From contig DJWN01000097.1 of assembly GCA_002440975.1 (NCBI GenBank), positions 1,383 through 28,815 of the forward strand: a stretch of DNA of 27,433 bases. Reading direction: 5' to 3'. Below the pieces are notes generated by a model. That model had not been told where the DNA came from. It searched no databases and saw only the letters and a program-made list of their open reading frames with translations. Shown here piece by piece: positions 6,723 through 15,638 of the stretch. How positions within the stretch are numbered: position 1 is the stretch's first letter; every line of letters begins with the position of its first letter. The translations under genes and the position numbers were made by a program. The DNA comes from Bacteroidales bacterium UBA6229. Lineage in GTDB: Bacteria > Bacteroidota > Bacteroidia > Bacteroidales > F082.

Positions 6723-8501
6723 ATGTGTAATACAAAACCCCTCAAAGGCGGCGAATTTCTGACAAGGGATATAGATGCAGAAGCCGTATTTATTCCGGAA
6801 GAATTTGACGAAGAAACAAATATGATCACCGAAACCTGTCAGGATTTTTTGGAGACAGAGATTTTTCAAAATCTCGACCGAATCGACAGTCAGGAAGAAG
6901 GTTTAATGGCTTCGTTACTCAAAAAAGCTGGTGAGTTAGGGCTTTTGGGCTTGTCTGTTCCTGAGGAGTATGAGGGTTTTGAGCAGTCGTTTTTAACGGT
7001 AATGCGTGCCAATGAGGCTTTGGGAGCGGCTCACTCCTACTCTGTTGCTATTATGGCACATACCGGTATTGGAACCCTTCCGATTCTTTACTATGGCACT
7101 GAAGATCAAAAAGCCAGGTATATTCCCAAATTAACTTCAGGTGAATTGATGGCAGCTTATTGCCTTACCGAGCCTGGTGCAGGTTCGGATGCCAACTCAG
7201 GCAGAACCAAAGCCGTACTTTCCGAAGATGGTAGGCATTACATACTGAATGGCCAAAAAATGTGGATCACCAATGGCGGTTTTGCCGATATTCAAACTGT
7301 TTTTGCCAAGGTTGATAACGACCGTGTTTTAAGTGCTTTTATCGTGGAGCGTGCCTGGGACGGGGTAACAATGAATCCCGAAGAAAAGAAAATGGGTATC
7401 AAGGGTTCTTCAACCCGACAGATTTTTTACAATGATGTAAAGGTGCCGGTCGAAAATATGCTGGGCAAACGGGGCGAAGGTTATCGGATAGCTCTGAATA
7501 TCTTACACCTTGGCCGCATCAAGCTGGCTGCAACTGTTGTAGGAAGTGCCAAAAGAGCTATTTTACATGCTGTAAATTATGCTAACGAACGCAAACAGTT
7601 TGGTAAGACGATAGCTAATTTTGGTGCCATAAAGCATAAGTTGGCTCAACAGGTCATTAAAACTTTCGCAACTGAATCAGCGGTTTACAGAGCAAGCAAA
7701 GATATTCAGGATCATATTTATGAATTAAAAGCTGCCGGTCAGCCACATGGTAAAGCCAACATTGAAGGCGTAGCTGAATTTTCGGCAGAATGTGCCCTGC
7801 TCAAGGTTTATGGCTCCGAAGCACTTGACTATGTAGTTGATGAAGCTGTTCAGATCTATGGCGGCATGGGTTTCTCCAGCGAAACACCGGTTGACAGGGC
7901 ATATCGCGACTCCCGAATCAACAGAATTTTTGAAGGCACGAATGAGATCAACCGCTTACTTGCAGTAGATGCATTACTGAAAAAAGGTGCAAAAAGTGAT
8001 TTCAATTTACGGGACTTGGCCAATGCAGCAGCTGCCAGCCTCGGCAAATCGGTTGCCCTAAATGGAAATTCATACTTTGAGGATAAAGTAGCCACCTTAC
8101 GAAATTTGAAAAAAGCCATCTTGATGCTTATTCCTTCAATTACAGAAACTTTCGGCCGAAAAATTGCGGAAGAGGAAGAAGTGATGATGAACCTGGCTGA
8201 TATGTTGATGCAGGTTTATGTAGCAGAGTCAACACTTTACAGGGTAAACAGGCTCGAAAAAATTAAATCAGAGAGTGAAATGGTAGTTTACAGAGATATA
8301 CTGGATATTTTGATTCACGATGTGGCAGCCATTGTTCAGAAATCCGGCTGGGATGCAGTGGTGAGCTATGCACAGCCCGAACAACAAAGCCTGTTCAGGG
8401 AAGCCCTGTATCGTCATTGCCAAACCACTGCATTTAATGTAAAAGAAGCACGCAGGAGGATTGCCGACAAACTGATCGAAGATAATGCTTACAGGTTTTA
8501 G
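6723..8501 (+). CDS. Acyl-CoA dehydrogenase, VLCAD/ACAD9-length
   Basis: FAD-dependent enzyme that introduces the alpha-beta double bond into acyl-CoA thioesters, the first step of fatty-acid beta-oxidation. The N-terminal helical domain is followed by the middle beta domain with AYCLTEPGAGSDANSG (about 145-160) and MWITNGG (180-186), both FAD/substrate signatures, then the C-terminal helical domain with RKQFGK (290-295), QIYGGMGF (377-384) and RIFEGTNEINRL (401-412). E404 in FEGT corresponds to the catalytic base of medium-chain acyl-CoA dehydrogenase. At 592 residues it is about 200 longer than short/medium-chain enzymes; the extra C-terminal helical segment resembles the VLCAD/ACAD9 group, which acts on long chains. 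The N-terminal LKGGEFL opening is usual for Bacteroidota homologues. It is monocistronic, with a -7 motif upstream and a strong terminator downstream. Chain-length preference is not readable from the sequence. Confidence 0.93.
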   Translation: MCNTKPLKGGEFLTRDIDAEAVFIPEEFDEETNMITETCQDFLETEIFQNLDRIDSQEEGLMASLLKKAGELGLLGLSVPEEYEGFEQSFLTVMRANEALGAAHSYSVAIMAHTGIGTLPILYYGTEDQKARYIPKLTSGELMAAYCLTEPGAGSDANSGRTKAVLSEDGRHYILNGQKMWITNGGFADIQTVFAKVDNDRVLSAFIVERAWDGVTMNPEEKKMGIKGSSTRQIFYNDVKVPVENMLGKRGEGYRIALNILHLGRIKLAATVVGSAKRAILHAVNYANERKQFGKTIANFGAIKHKLAQQVIKTFATESAVYRASKDIQDHIYELKAAGQPHGKANIEGVAEFSAECALLKVYGSEALDYVVDEAVQIYGGMGFSSETPVDRAYRDSRINRIFEGTNEINRLLAVDALLKKGAKSDFNLRDLANAAAASLGKSVALNGNSYFEDKVATLRNLKKAILMLIPSITETFGRKIAEEEEVMMNLADMLMQVYVAESTLYRVNRLEKIKSESEMVVYRDILDILIHDVAAIVQKSGWDAVVSYAQPEQQSLFREALYRHCQTTAFNVKEARRRIADKLIEDNAYRF

Positions 8502-8526
8502 CTGATATTTTTTTCATCTTACTACG

Positions 8527-8562
8527 GACGTTTATGGATTATCTGTAAACGTCTTTTTTTTT
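8527..8562 (+). terminator. Rho-independent terminator of the acyl-CoA dehydrogenase gene
   Basis: A perfect 8-bp stem pairs GACGTTTA (8527-8534) with TAAACGTC (8546-8553) around an 11-base loop, immediately followed by nine T residues. It lies 26 bases after the stop codon. Confidence 0.9.
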
Positions 8563-8597
8563 CTGAATTTTTGTTTTGATTTGGATGCGTGTTTTTG

Positions 8598-8605
8598 TAT
8601 CTTAG
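8598..8605 (+). promoter_or_regulatory. -7-like promoter motif TATCTTAG
   Basis: TATCTTAG differs from TAnnTTTG at one position and ends 22 bases before the ATG at 8628. The same octamer stands before the DUF2007 gene at 20243, which supports it as a functional variant. Confidence 0.35.
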
Positions 8606-8627
8606 AAGCGTTAATAATACAAGCCAA

Positions 8628-9344
8628 ATGAAACATAAAATAATTCAGGAGTATATTGGTTCCCTGACCAAGGAAGAAACTTTGCGCTGTTTGGAAAGTG
8701 ATCTGCTTATCAAAGACAGTTGTGTTCTGGAATCCGTGAATCCGTTCTTTGGATATTATGCTGATGCTCCCGATGTGCAAAAACCACAATATCTGTATTT
8801 TATGCTCGAAGAAGCTGTTGATTTTATGGAGCTTCAAAGGATAATTCTGGAGGTGAATCTAAAATCGAAGGTTACGGTGGATGCAGTATGGGCTACAGTT
8901 ACAGTTCCAAATAATGCAAAAATGCCGGCATTGCGTATTCGTAATCTGCCACAGTATGGCCAGATTAGTGTTTTGCAGCAGCACTACCGCGAGGCCGGAT
9001 TGCCTCTGAAAAAGCATAGCAAAGGAGTGATGCTGGATCATGCTGCAATCCATATCGAAAAATTTTTCTTCCTGGAAGAATTAAAGGAAGGCATATTTTT
9101 TGATGCGCAACAGGCTCATCATGGTTACTTTATCATACCCAAATACATCAATTGGAAAGAGTTTAAGAGGTTAACGGCCGAAGCTAAATACGATGTCAGT
9201 TTGCTGAATTTTGATGCTGCAACTGCCAGTTTATTTACAAGCAAAAACATCATTGAATTGGTTCGGATTTATCGTGAAGGCATTGACACACCTATGCTGA
9301 AAGCCATCCGCGACAGGTATTATCACTTATTAAACCTCAAATAA
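8628..9344 (+). CDS. Conserved-looking protein of unknown function
   Basis: A 238-residue soluble protein from the ATG at 8628; a GTG at 8589 would extend it by 13 residues but would place the promoter-like motif inside the gene. There is no signal peptide, membrane segment or recognisable catalytic motif. It looks like a folded globular protein: normal composition, several amphipathic strands, aromatic clusters (NPFFGYYADAPDVQKPQYLYF at about 33-53; HHGYFIIPKYINWKEF in the second half) and a helical C-terminus (ELVRIYREGIDTPMLKAIR). Its end overlaps the end of truA on the other strand by 15 bases. I do not recognise the family and infer no function. Confidence 0.75.
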   Translation: MKHKIIQEYIGSLTKEETLRCLESDLLIKDSCVLESVNPFFGYYADAPDVQKPQYLYFMLEEAVDFMELQRIILEVNLKSKVTVDAVWATVTVPNNAKMPALRIRNLPQYGQISVLQQHYREAGLPLKKHSKGVMLDHAAIHIEKFFFLEELKEGIFFDAQQAHHGYFIIPKYINWKEFKRLTAEAKYDVSLLNFDAATASLFTSKNIIELVRIYREGIDTPMLKAIRDRYYHLLNLK

Positions 9345-10082
9345 TCCGTCAGGATAAATTACTTCCTCCAAAAAAAGTGCATGAGCCGGGACGGAATATC
9401 CGGCAGCATTACGGTTTTTGGCCAGAATTAGTGCTTCAAAATCTGTTGTGCTGCGCTTTTGCAGACCTGTCTCAATGAGTGAGCCCACAATGGCTCTAAC
9501 CATATTGCGCAAAAAACGATCAGCACTGATTTCAAATACCAGTTGATGCTTGCTTTTTGTCCATTGGGCAAATTCGATTTTGCAATTATTGGTTTGCGTT
9601 TGGGTGTGTAATTTTGAGAAACTTGTAAAATCAGTATGTTTTAAAAGAATTCGGGAAGCTTCATTCATCCGTTCTATATCCAGTTCGTGAGGAAAGAAGT
9701 AGGAAGTCGGGTTGAATACATCTTTTTTTGTATTTAGGTAATAGCAGTACTTCCTGGAAATGGCATCAAAACGGGCATGAAGTTCATCGGGAACTTTAAA
9801 TATTCTGAACACCACAATGTCGGGAGGCAAAAAACGATTCAGCTGCTTTCGGAAGTCTTCCGAATCTATTTCTTTTACTTCTGATACAATATCAAAATGT
9901 GCGAAAAAATTTTTGGCATGAACACCTGTATCCGTGCGGCCACAGCCCATCAAACTGATTGTTGTGCCAAGCTTCAGACTGAGACATTTTTCGAGCTCTG
10001 CCTGCACGGTCTGTGCATTTTCCTGTCGTTGCCAGCCATGATAGGCACTGCCATTGTATGCCAGATGTATAAAGTATCTCAC
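9330..10082 (-). CDS. truA: tRNA pseudouridine(38-40) synthase TruA
   Basis: Isomerises uridines 38, 39 and 40 in the anticodon stem-loop of many tRNAs in the cytoplasm. The 250-residue length is typical. The N-terminus RYFIHLAYNGSAYHGWQRQ is the first conserved TruA motif, and CGRTDTGVHA carries the catalytic aspartate (D51, equivalent to D60 of the E. coli enzyme). Later family motifs are FHARFD-like LHARFDAISRKYCY and FLRNMVRAIVGSLIETG near the C-terminus. It lies 68 bases after the leucine-rich-repeat gene on the same strand, and its 3' end overlaps the convergent unknown gene by 15 bases. A housekeeping gene, with high confidence. Confidence 0.97.
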   Translation of the reverse strand: MRYFIHLAYNGSAYHGWQRQENAQTVQAELEKCLSLKLGTTISLMGCGRTDTGVHAKNFFAHFDIVSEVKEIDSEDFRKQLNRFLPPDIVVFRIFKVPDELHARFDAISRKYCYYLNTKKDVFNPTSYFFPHELDIERMNEASRILLKHTDFTSFSKLHTQTQTNNCKIEFAQWTKSKHQLVFEISADRFLRNMVRAIVGSLIETGLQKRSTTDFEALILAKNRNAAGYSVPAHALFLEEVIYPDGLFEV

Positions 10083-10150
10083 AGGATTTTTAAGGCAAAT
10101 GTCGGCAATTTTCTACAAATTCACTTTATTCTGTGAATCGGGCTGTTGGC

Positions 10151-11251
10151 CTAATAATTTAAATTTTTCCCTTGCATTATCATGTTTCCCTTAATTTCTT
10201 TGAGTTGCTCACGTTCGGAATGGGTTAGGTTAAAAGGGTTATCTTTCAACAGAAGCAGGTTAATTTGCTTAAGTTCCAGTAAATCCCAAGGAAACTGGCC
10301 AATAAGATTTTGCTGAAGATCAAGATCAGTTAGCTGAGTTAAATTACTCAGATCAGGAATATCAGATATCGCGTTAAAGCTTAAATCAAGGCGTTCGAGT
10401 TGAGTCATATTGGCTATCCAGGCCGGAAACACAGACAATCTGTTGTGATGCACATAAAAATAACGCAGGGATTTTAGTTGTTGTATTTCTCCGGGAAGAG
10501 ATTCCAACTGGTTATAAGCCAGAAAAAGTTGTTTGAGTTGGGTCAGCTTTTTGATTTCGGAAGGAATTGCAGTGAGTTGGTTGTGGTAAAAATCCAGTTC
10601 CTGCAGATTGTGCAGCTCAAAAATTTGAACAGGGATTATTTTAAAACTATTCTCATAAAAAATCAGGCTTTTCAGATTGCTCAGTTCCGAAAAGTTTTGT
10701 GGCAAATCACTCAAATTGTTTTTCCCCACATTCAATCGTTCAACACCCTGCATTACAGCTATGTTTTCGGGCAATTCAGAGATATTGTTTCCTCCCACCA
10801 GCACACGTTTTACATGTACCAGTCTTCGTGCAGTCCGCTTGTTGAAGCGCAAATTGTTGTGGTTGAGATTGATTTCCTGCAGGCTGTCGAGACGTTTCAC
10901 AAAACGTGGCACACGCTTGATTTTATTATCCGACAGATCAAGTACTTTAAGTTGTCTTTGTCTTTTGATAGCCGCCAGAATCCTTTTAAGCTTGTTTCGG
11001 TGCAATGAAATCAATTCGAGACTATCGAATGCAGGCAATCGCAATTTCTTGAGCAAATTACTTTCGGCTTTTAGGCTAATAAGTGAGTTTTTTTTTAAGT
11101 TTTTTAAGTTCAGCTTTGTAAAGGAATTGCTTGATAGATCAAGCTTTTCAATGGCATTGAAAGCTGCAAGATCTGGTAGCACCTGCAGTGCTGTATTGCG
11201 GGCATTCAAAAAGCGTAAGCTGTCGGGGTGTATGGTATCCAGATGTAACAT
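10151..11251 (-). CDS. Leucine-rich-repeat protein, N-terminus cut off by in-frame stops
   Basis: At least 14 leucine-rich repeats of the bacterial LxxLxxLxLxxNxLxxLP type fill almost the entire 366 residues (asparagine ladder at SSN, ESN, HRN, SDN, NHN, GGN, GKN, YEN, YHN, AYN, HHN, SFN, QQN, KDN). Such solenoids bind proteins. There is no TM segment or other domain. The reading frame continues upstream of this ATG as QIALENQQKL to 11281, where it meets two adjacent stop codons (TAG at 11282-11284, TGA at 11285-11287). Beyond them the same frame encodes a signal peptide (11285-11404). The intact ancestor was therefore probably a secreted or lipid-anchored protein; as read here the repeats would be cytoplasmic, or the gene is a recent pseudogene, or the assembly has an error. 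The ATG at 11251 is only the first Met after the stops; no ribosome-binding sequence singles it out. Confidence 0.75.
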   Translation of the reverse strand: MLHLDTIHPDSLRFLNARNTALQVLPDLAAFNAIEKLDLSSNSFTKLNLKNLKKNSLISLKAESNLLKKLRLPAFDSLELISLHRNKLKRILAAIKRQRQLKVLDLSDNKIKRVPRFVKRLDSLQEINLNHNNLRFNKRTARRLVHVKRVLVGGNNISELPENIAVMQGVERLNVGKNNLSDLPQNFSELSNLKSLIFYENSFKIIPVQIFELHNLQELDFYHNQLTAIPSEIKKLTQLKQLFLAYNQLESLPGEIQQLKSLRYFYVHHNRLSVFPAWIANMTQLERLDLSFNAISDIPDLSNLTQLTDLDLQQNLIGQFPWDLLELKQINLLLLKDNPFNLTHSEREQLKEIKGNMIMQGKNLNY

Positions 11252-11284
11252 TAGCTTTTGCTGATTTTCCAGTGCAATCTGCTA

Positions 11285-11404
11285 TCATCTTTTTTGCATG
11301 GCCAAAAAATCAGAGTCTTTTTTAAAGTGTTCAGCCTCAGTTGGAATTTGGGCAATTAAACATCCAGAAATGAGAATGAATAGCAGACATATAAAGTTCC
11401 GCAT
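11285..11404 (-). pseudogene. Signal-peptide fragment of the LRR gene (39 codons then TGA-TAG)
   Basis: Starting at the ATG at 11404 the minus strand encodes 39 residues: a short basic start (MRNF), a hydrophobic core (ICLLFILIS), a lipobox-like ISGC or an alternative cleavage before the Gln of LIAQ, then a charged stretch ending AMQKR. TGA and TAG follow directly. The frame is the same as that of the leucine-rich repeats that begin about 15 codons later. Together the pieces look like one exported LRR protein of about 415 residues split by two nonsense codons. A short run of A residues (CAAAAAAGA) precedes the stops, so a pair of compensating indels or a base-calling error is also possible. 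An independent tiny leader ORF is less likely because of the shared frame. Confidence 0.6.
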
Positions 11405-11546
11405 ATTTCTTTTTTATTTTTATAACTAATGATTTAGTTGTTTTAGTATAAGTGGACTGGAAAAAATGTTGAATTTTAGGATGGAAATCTATCAAACGAA
11501 TGTAGATAGTTAAACCAGTGAATTACAAGAACAAGCAATCTGAATG

Positions 11547-11582
11547 TAGAGCATCTAAAAGACCTTCGTGGTGTATGCTCTA
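11547..11582 (-). terminator. Stem-loop at the end of the MFS gene
   Basis: An 8-bp stem pairs 11547-11554 (tagagcat) with 11575-11582 (atgctcta), with a 20-base loop that can form a further short ACC/GGT stem. On the minus strand it begins at the stop codon of the MFS gene. No T-run follows, so it may stabilise the transcript end rather than terminate intrinsically. Confidence 0.3.
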
Positions 11583-12947
11583 GTCTCTTTGTACCTGTCC
11601 GCGATAATAGGAAAAGTAAATACCAAATAAATTCATTACAGAGAAAATAATGAATCCAGACCTTATAATATCGATAAATTGCTGGTCATCAATATTTTTT
11701 AAAACCTGATTGCCGATAGTCATCGAAAACAGTACAGCCACAACCGTCATACTAACAATTTGTCCGATAACCCGTCCGGTGGCAGCAGTTCCGGAGGCAA
11801 GACCATATTGGGTTCTGTTCACTGCACTCATGATGGTGTTCATATTAGGCGAGGAAAACAAACCGAAACCTGAGCCAAGCCAGAGCAGATTAACGACAAT
11901 GAGCCATACCGGTGTTGATGCATTCACAAAGGCAAATCCGATTAACCCGAGCGTGCAGATTACCATACCAATTGTTGTGAGAAATCGGGGTTGAATGCGA
12001 TCGGAAAGCCTTCCGGCCAGAGGCGAAAACAGTGCCATCATGATAGGCTGTGAAACCAGGATCGTCCCTGCTTCGCTTGGACTTAATGCTTTAATCTTCT
12101 GAAGATAAATGCTTAAGAGAAATACTATGGCAAAGGTTGCGCTGTAATTAATGAGCGAGGCCAGATTAGAAAAAGTAAAAAGTCTGTTTTGAGTGAAAAG
12201 CCTGGTATCAATGACCGGAAACTTAGATTGAGCCTCCAGAAGCCAAAAACCAAGTAAAGCTAAAACTCCCAGTATCATAATCCACCAGCTTTGAGGCAAA
12301 TTGGAAGCTCCGTAAATCAACGCAACCAAACCCAACATAAAAAGCATGGTACCTCTTAAGTCGATCTTTTTTTGAGTGGCATTCGGCTCATCTTTGCCCA
12401 AAAACAAAAAAGCTAACATGCTTGACAAAACTCCGAGTAAGGAGGCAACATAAAAAACAGAACGCCAGCCATAGAGCTGTGTCAGCATTCCTCCGATAAA
12501 CGGTCCGGAAGCCAAACCCAGATATACAGCCGAAACAGAAATTCCGAGCACTTTTCCACGGCTTGATTGCGGAAAAGCCGATACCAAAATTGCCGGCCCT
12601 GTGGTGCTGGTGAGTGCGGCTCCTACACCCTGCAAAAACCTGAAGATTATCAACCACCATCCGGATGGCGACAAACCGCTGGCTATTGAAAACAGGGCGA
12701 ATAACAATACTCCCAGTTTAAACATTCTTTTTACACCGGTAAGATCAGCCCATCTGCCGGCCGGCAACAAAAACATCGCATTCGACAATAAAAAAGACGT
12801 TATTACCCAGCTTAAGGCAATGGCATTCATTTCAAATTGCGCTTCAATGGCTGGTAGCGAAATATTTACTGCCGAGATTAAAAAAGTCCCCATAAAGGAG
12901 GTTACGGCAACAATAGCAATTATTGAGACTTTCGAACGGGCTTGCAT
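11580..12947 (-). CDS. MFS exporter, 14-TM DHA2 (EmrB/QacA-like) family
   Basis: Inner-membrane proton-coupled transporter of 455 residues with 14 hydrophobic segments by eye, the DHA2 drug:H+ antiporter arrangement. Family motif A is seen as GRWADLTGVKRMFKLG after TM2, and the antiporter motif C as VYLGLASGPFIGG in TM5. TM1 contains the NISLPAIEAQF segment typical of this group (first-helix N and P, then A/I pattern). It begins 6 bases after the stop codon of the M6 protease gene, so the two are probably cotranscribed. The substrate cannot be read from sequence; EmrB-like transporters usually export hydrophobic toxicants, and no EmrA-like adaptor is nearby. Confidence 0.9.
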   Translation of the reverse strand: MQARSKVSIIAIVAVTSFMGTFLISAVNISLPAIEAQFEMNAIALSWVITSFLLSNAMFLLPAGRWADLTGVKRMFKLGVLLFALFSIASGLSPSGWWLIIFRFLQGVGAALTSTTGPAILVSAFPQSSRGKVLGISVSAVYLGLASGPFIGGMLTQLYGWRSVFYVASLLGVLSSMLAFLFLGKDEPNATQKKIDLRGTMLFMLGLVALIYGASNLPQSWWIMILGVLALLGFWLLEAQSKFPVIDTRLFTQNRLFTFSNLASLINYSATFAIVFLLSIYLQKIKALSPSEAGTILVSQPIMMALFSPLAGRLSDRIQPRFLTTIGMVICTLGLIGFAFVNASTPVWLIVVNLLWLGSGFGLFSSPNMNTIMSAVNRTQYGLASGTAATGRVIGQIVSMTVVAVLFSMTIGNQVLKNIDDQQFIDIIRSGFIIFSVMNLFGIYFSYYRGQVQRD

Positions 12948-12953
12948 AGCTGC

Positions 12954-15599
12954 TTATTCAAGAATCAATTTTTGCCGATACACCTGCTTTTCCGATTTAA
13001 CTTCAATGAGGTAAACACCACTTCTCCAGCTGGATTTCCGTGGAACAGAAAGCTCATTTTGAAAGAATTGACTGTGAATCACCTTTCCTGAAAGATCATA
13101 GATAGCGAGATATTTGAGTGTTTCATCTTTGTCTAAACCATTGATATTTAAAACATCTTTTACCGGATTCGGACTAATAACCAAATGATCAGCCATTTGA
13201 ATCTCAGCGACATTCACATATTGCGACACCACCACATTATCTATCAAAAGCGGATTGCCATAAAAACTCACTGTTTCAAAAGCAATGCGCACATCCGACA
13301 TGCCTGCCCACTGGCTCAGATCAATTGTATTACATTCTGATCCCCAGCCATTGCCACACCAGTCTGTAATTTCTTCCGGCCAAAAGGTTTCTTCAGTTGG
13401 AAGTCTGGTCGCAAAACTTCCTTCACCATCTTCGCCAAATGCAGCAATACGTTCCCAGCTTTCACCGCAATCACTTGATATTAAAATAATTAGTGAATCT
13501 GTGACTTGTGTGTGATCAGCATTTTGAGCATAGGCATGATCAAAGCTTAGATAAGCTGTCGATAAATCACTCAGATCAAATGGCTTGGAAATCAATCGGT
13601 CGCGCTGCAGGATCGAATAATAGGTTCTGAAATTGATCCCCGCAGCAACGGCACCTGTATTGCCACTCACATTGAATAATTCCCATGTTTGGCTATTATC
13701 CGGATTTTCTATCATCCACGATCCTTCAGAAAAATTCCATGATTCAAAATTTTCCTGAAAATGCCCCGCTTGCGCACCGATAGTGAGATAATCTTCAAAC
13801 ATTATTTCATCCTCACCATATTCGTTACTCACCACCAAACTTACATTGTATTGTCCTTCTTCCAAAAACCTAAGCATTGGATTTTTATCATTTTGGTCTC
13901 CCTCCACAAACTCGTAAGACTGAGGTTCAAAATGCCATTCCCAATTATCTGGTATTCCGGTAGATGTGTCATAAAATCCAATCACATCATCCACACAGGC
14001 CACCTTAACATCTGAGGTAAAAGCGGCAGCCACTTCACCCGGGAAATCAACCTTAAAAGTCATCGTTTCGCCAACTGGTGAAATATCATAAATGGTAATT
14101 CCACCCAGATTTCCATTTTGCAAAAACGCATGAGGGTTGCTGAAATCAGTAAACTCGGATCTGCCGTAATTTTCTCCAAAAACTGCATCATTCAGGTTGC
14201 CATCAGCTGAAGGGGTTCCTCCCGGCCTGAAAATGTAAACCTCATCCGGCGGGCCTTGGGCATTTCCATTGCCTGCATTGGTGTTGATGCGATAAATCAA
14301 CATACCAGATTTGGGGAGGGTTTCATCAAAAGTGCCTTCTTTTTTACGATATTCCAACACAAAATATTCTGAGGAAGAATTATGCGAAGGGATCCGCCAG
14401 GCATTATTCTCAGCCGATTGTAATGGGTTTAGCGTGTAGGTACCAGCTTCCGTGATCCAGGGAATGGTTTCGATCCAGCCACCATATTTCATCTTCATAA
14501 AAGCATTCATATATTGTGGTGGATTATTGTTGGCTGCCATGATGTCCCACGGACCAACCGGAGTAATGCTGTTATCCACATAGCGATACAAATCGGGTGC
14601 GCTAAGGCTGTGATACAACTCGTGACATAACACCCCTACCCCGCTGCCCGAAAGACTTGTTTCGAGTTGAAAATTATAATCATGGACTTTTTTGCCATTG
14701 ATATAAACATCCTGTGAATAAAGACTCCAGCGATGCGGCCAAAGTAATGTTGACCAGGCAGTTGTGCCGCCACGGATGATGAAAACTACATTGTCAACCC
14801 GATTATCGTTGTTGTAATCCAGATCCAGGTTTGCCGGAACAGGGGAGTTTATATTTATCCATTCCACCGCATTGACCAACAAAGTGTGTTCCCTGTTAGT
14901 TCTTTGGTTATCATTTGTATAGCCATCGGGATTACTAACAGCATTGTAAGGCATATAATAACTTCTGGGGTGTTCGTCCTGAAAAGAAAGTACAAATTCG
15001 TCCGGTGGAACCGGAAAAAAATAGGAACGCAGATTTAATTGTCCATACGAAATCTCTTCAAAATAATTCAGTACCGAATTGGCATTGGGATTTGAGTTAT
15101 TAAAACGATTGTAATTGAGCAAGGTATCAGAGGTAAATTCATCCTGGTCAGCAAAGCGGATGTAAATCACCAGGTTATTAAAATCTCCTATCGCCCGGTC
15201 ATAATTTCGGTCAGGTTCAACAAAACGCATCTCCTGTTCCATATACGTACGGATAGCTGTTCGTTTTTCGGCACTGATGATATTTCCGGGAGAGAGGTGA
15301 ATAGTTGAAGGGTCAATTATTCCCACCTGAAATTGTGTCGAAATGAGTTGATCGTCAATTAGTTCAGCATAATAATAAAAACCATCAGTTTCACTTTGAA
15401 CAATGGTATATCCTGCCGCATCATGCAACCAGTTATAAAACTCATCACCTGTTGCCAAAAGATTTAAGACACTGCCATCAGGCTGTGTTACTGTTACGGG
15501 CTGATCCTTTAGCCAGGCCGCCTGAAGTGGGTAAGAAAAATATAGGCCTATAAGTATCAATAAAACAATTACTATTCTGGACTTGAGAGCGACTTGCAT
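12954..15599 (-). CDS. Secreted M6 family metalloprotease with PKD-like and T9SS domains
   Basis: Zinc endopeptidase of the immune inhibitor A-like M6 family, exported through the T9SS. The 881 residues (ATG at 15599; an ATG at 15623 adds eight) begin with a signal peptide ending near PLQAA/W. A short propeptide-like segment (about 30-115) is followed by the catalytic domain, with zinc site HELYHSLSAPD: H326, catalytic E327, H330, and D336 as the M6 third ligand. WDIMA (about 351-355) is the conserved Met-turn-like region. Then come a PKD-like domain (about 522-608), a jelly-roll MAM-like or choice-of-anchor-type domain (about 613-793, including DSLIILISSDCGESW and DNVVVSQ), and a type A sorting domain (about 804-881, ISPNPVKDVLNI to YRQKLILE). 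It probably degrades extracellular protein. The start at 15599 is preferred because a -7 motif at 15639-15646 leaves a normal leader. It precedes an MFS gene by 6 bases. Confidence 0.92.
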   Translation of the reverse strand: MQVALKSRIVIVLLILIGLYFSYPLQAAWLKDQPVTVTQPDGSVLNLLATGDEFYNWLHDAAGYTIVQSETDGFYYYAELIDDQLISTQFQVGIIDPSTIHLSPGNIISAEKRTAIRTYMEQEMRFVEPDRNYDRAIGDFNNLVIYIRFADQDEFTSDTLLNYNRFNNSNPNANSVLNYFEEISYGQLNLRSYFFPVPPDEFVLSFQDEHPRSYYMPYNAVSNPDGYTNDNQRTNREHTLLVNAVEWININSPVPANLDLDYNNDNRVDNVVFIIRGGTTAWSTLLWPHRWSLYSQDVYINGKKVHDYNFQLETSLSGSGVGVLCHELYHSLSAPDLYRYVDNSITPVGPWDIMAANNNPPQYMNAFMKMKYGGWIETIPWITEAGTYTLNPLQSAENNAWRIPSHNSSSEYFVLEYRKKEGTFDETLPKSGMLIYRINTNAGNGNAQGPPDEVYIFRPGGTPSADGNLNDAVFGENYGRSEFTDFSNPHAFLQNGNLGGITIYDISPVGETMTFKVDFPGEVAAAFTSDVKVACVDDVIGFYDTSTGIPDNWEWHFEPQSYEFVEGDQNDKNPMLRFLEEGQYNVSLVVSNEYGEDEIMFEDYLTIGAQAGHFQENFESWNFSEGSWMIENPDNSQTWELFNVSGNTGAVAAGINFRTYYSILQRDRLISKPFDLSDLSTAYLSFDHAYAQNADHTQVTDSLIILISSDCGESWERIAAFGEDGEGSFATRLPTEETFWPEEITDWCGNGWGSECNTIDLSQWAGMSDVRIAFETVSFYGNPLLIDNVVVSQYVNVAEIQMADHLVISPNPVKDVLNINGLDKDETLKYLAIYDLSGKVIHSQFFQNELSVPRKSSWRSGVYLIEVKSEKQVYRQKLILE

Positions 15600-15638
15600 G
15601 ATTTCGAATTTTCGGGTTTCCATATTTTTTATTGCTTA

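Noticed and set aside
10119..10138. Inverted repeat ATTCAC / GTGAAT between truA and the LRR gene
   Set aside because: A 6-bp AT-rich stem with no T-run on either strand; too weak to call a terminator or operator.
10478..11264. Long plus-strand frames (176 and 195 codons) opposite the LRR gene
   Set aside because: They mirror the repeat periodicity of the leucine-rich repeats on the other strand, have Phe/Leu/Ser-rich composition and no family resemblance or promoter.
12601..13014. 137-codon plus-strand frame across the protease-MFS junction
   Set aside because: It runs antisense to two well-supported genes and has no recognisable features.
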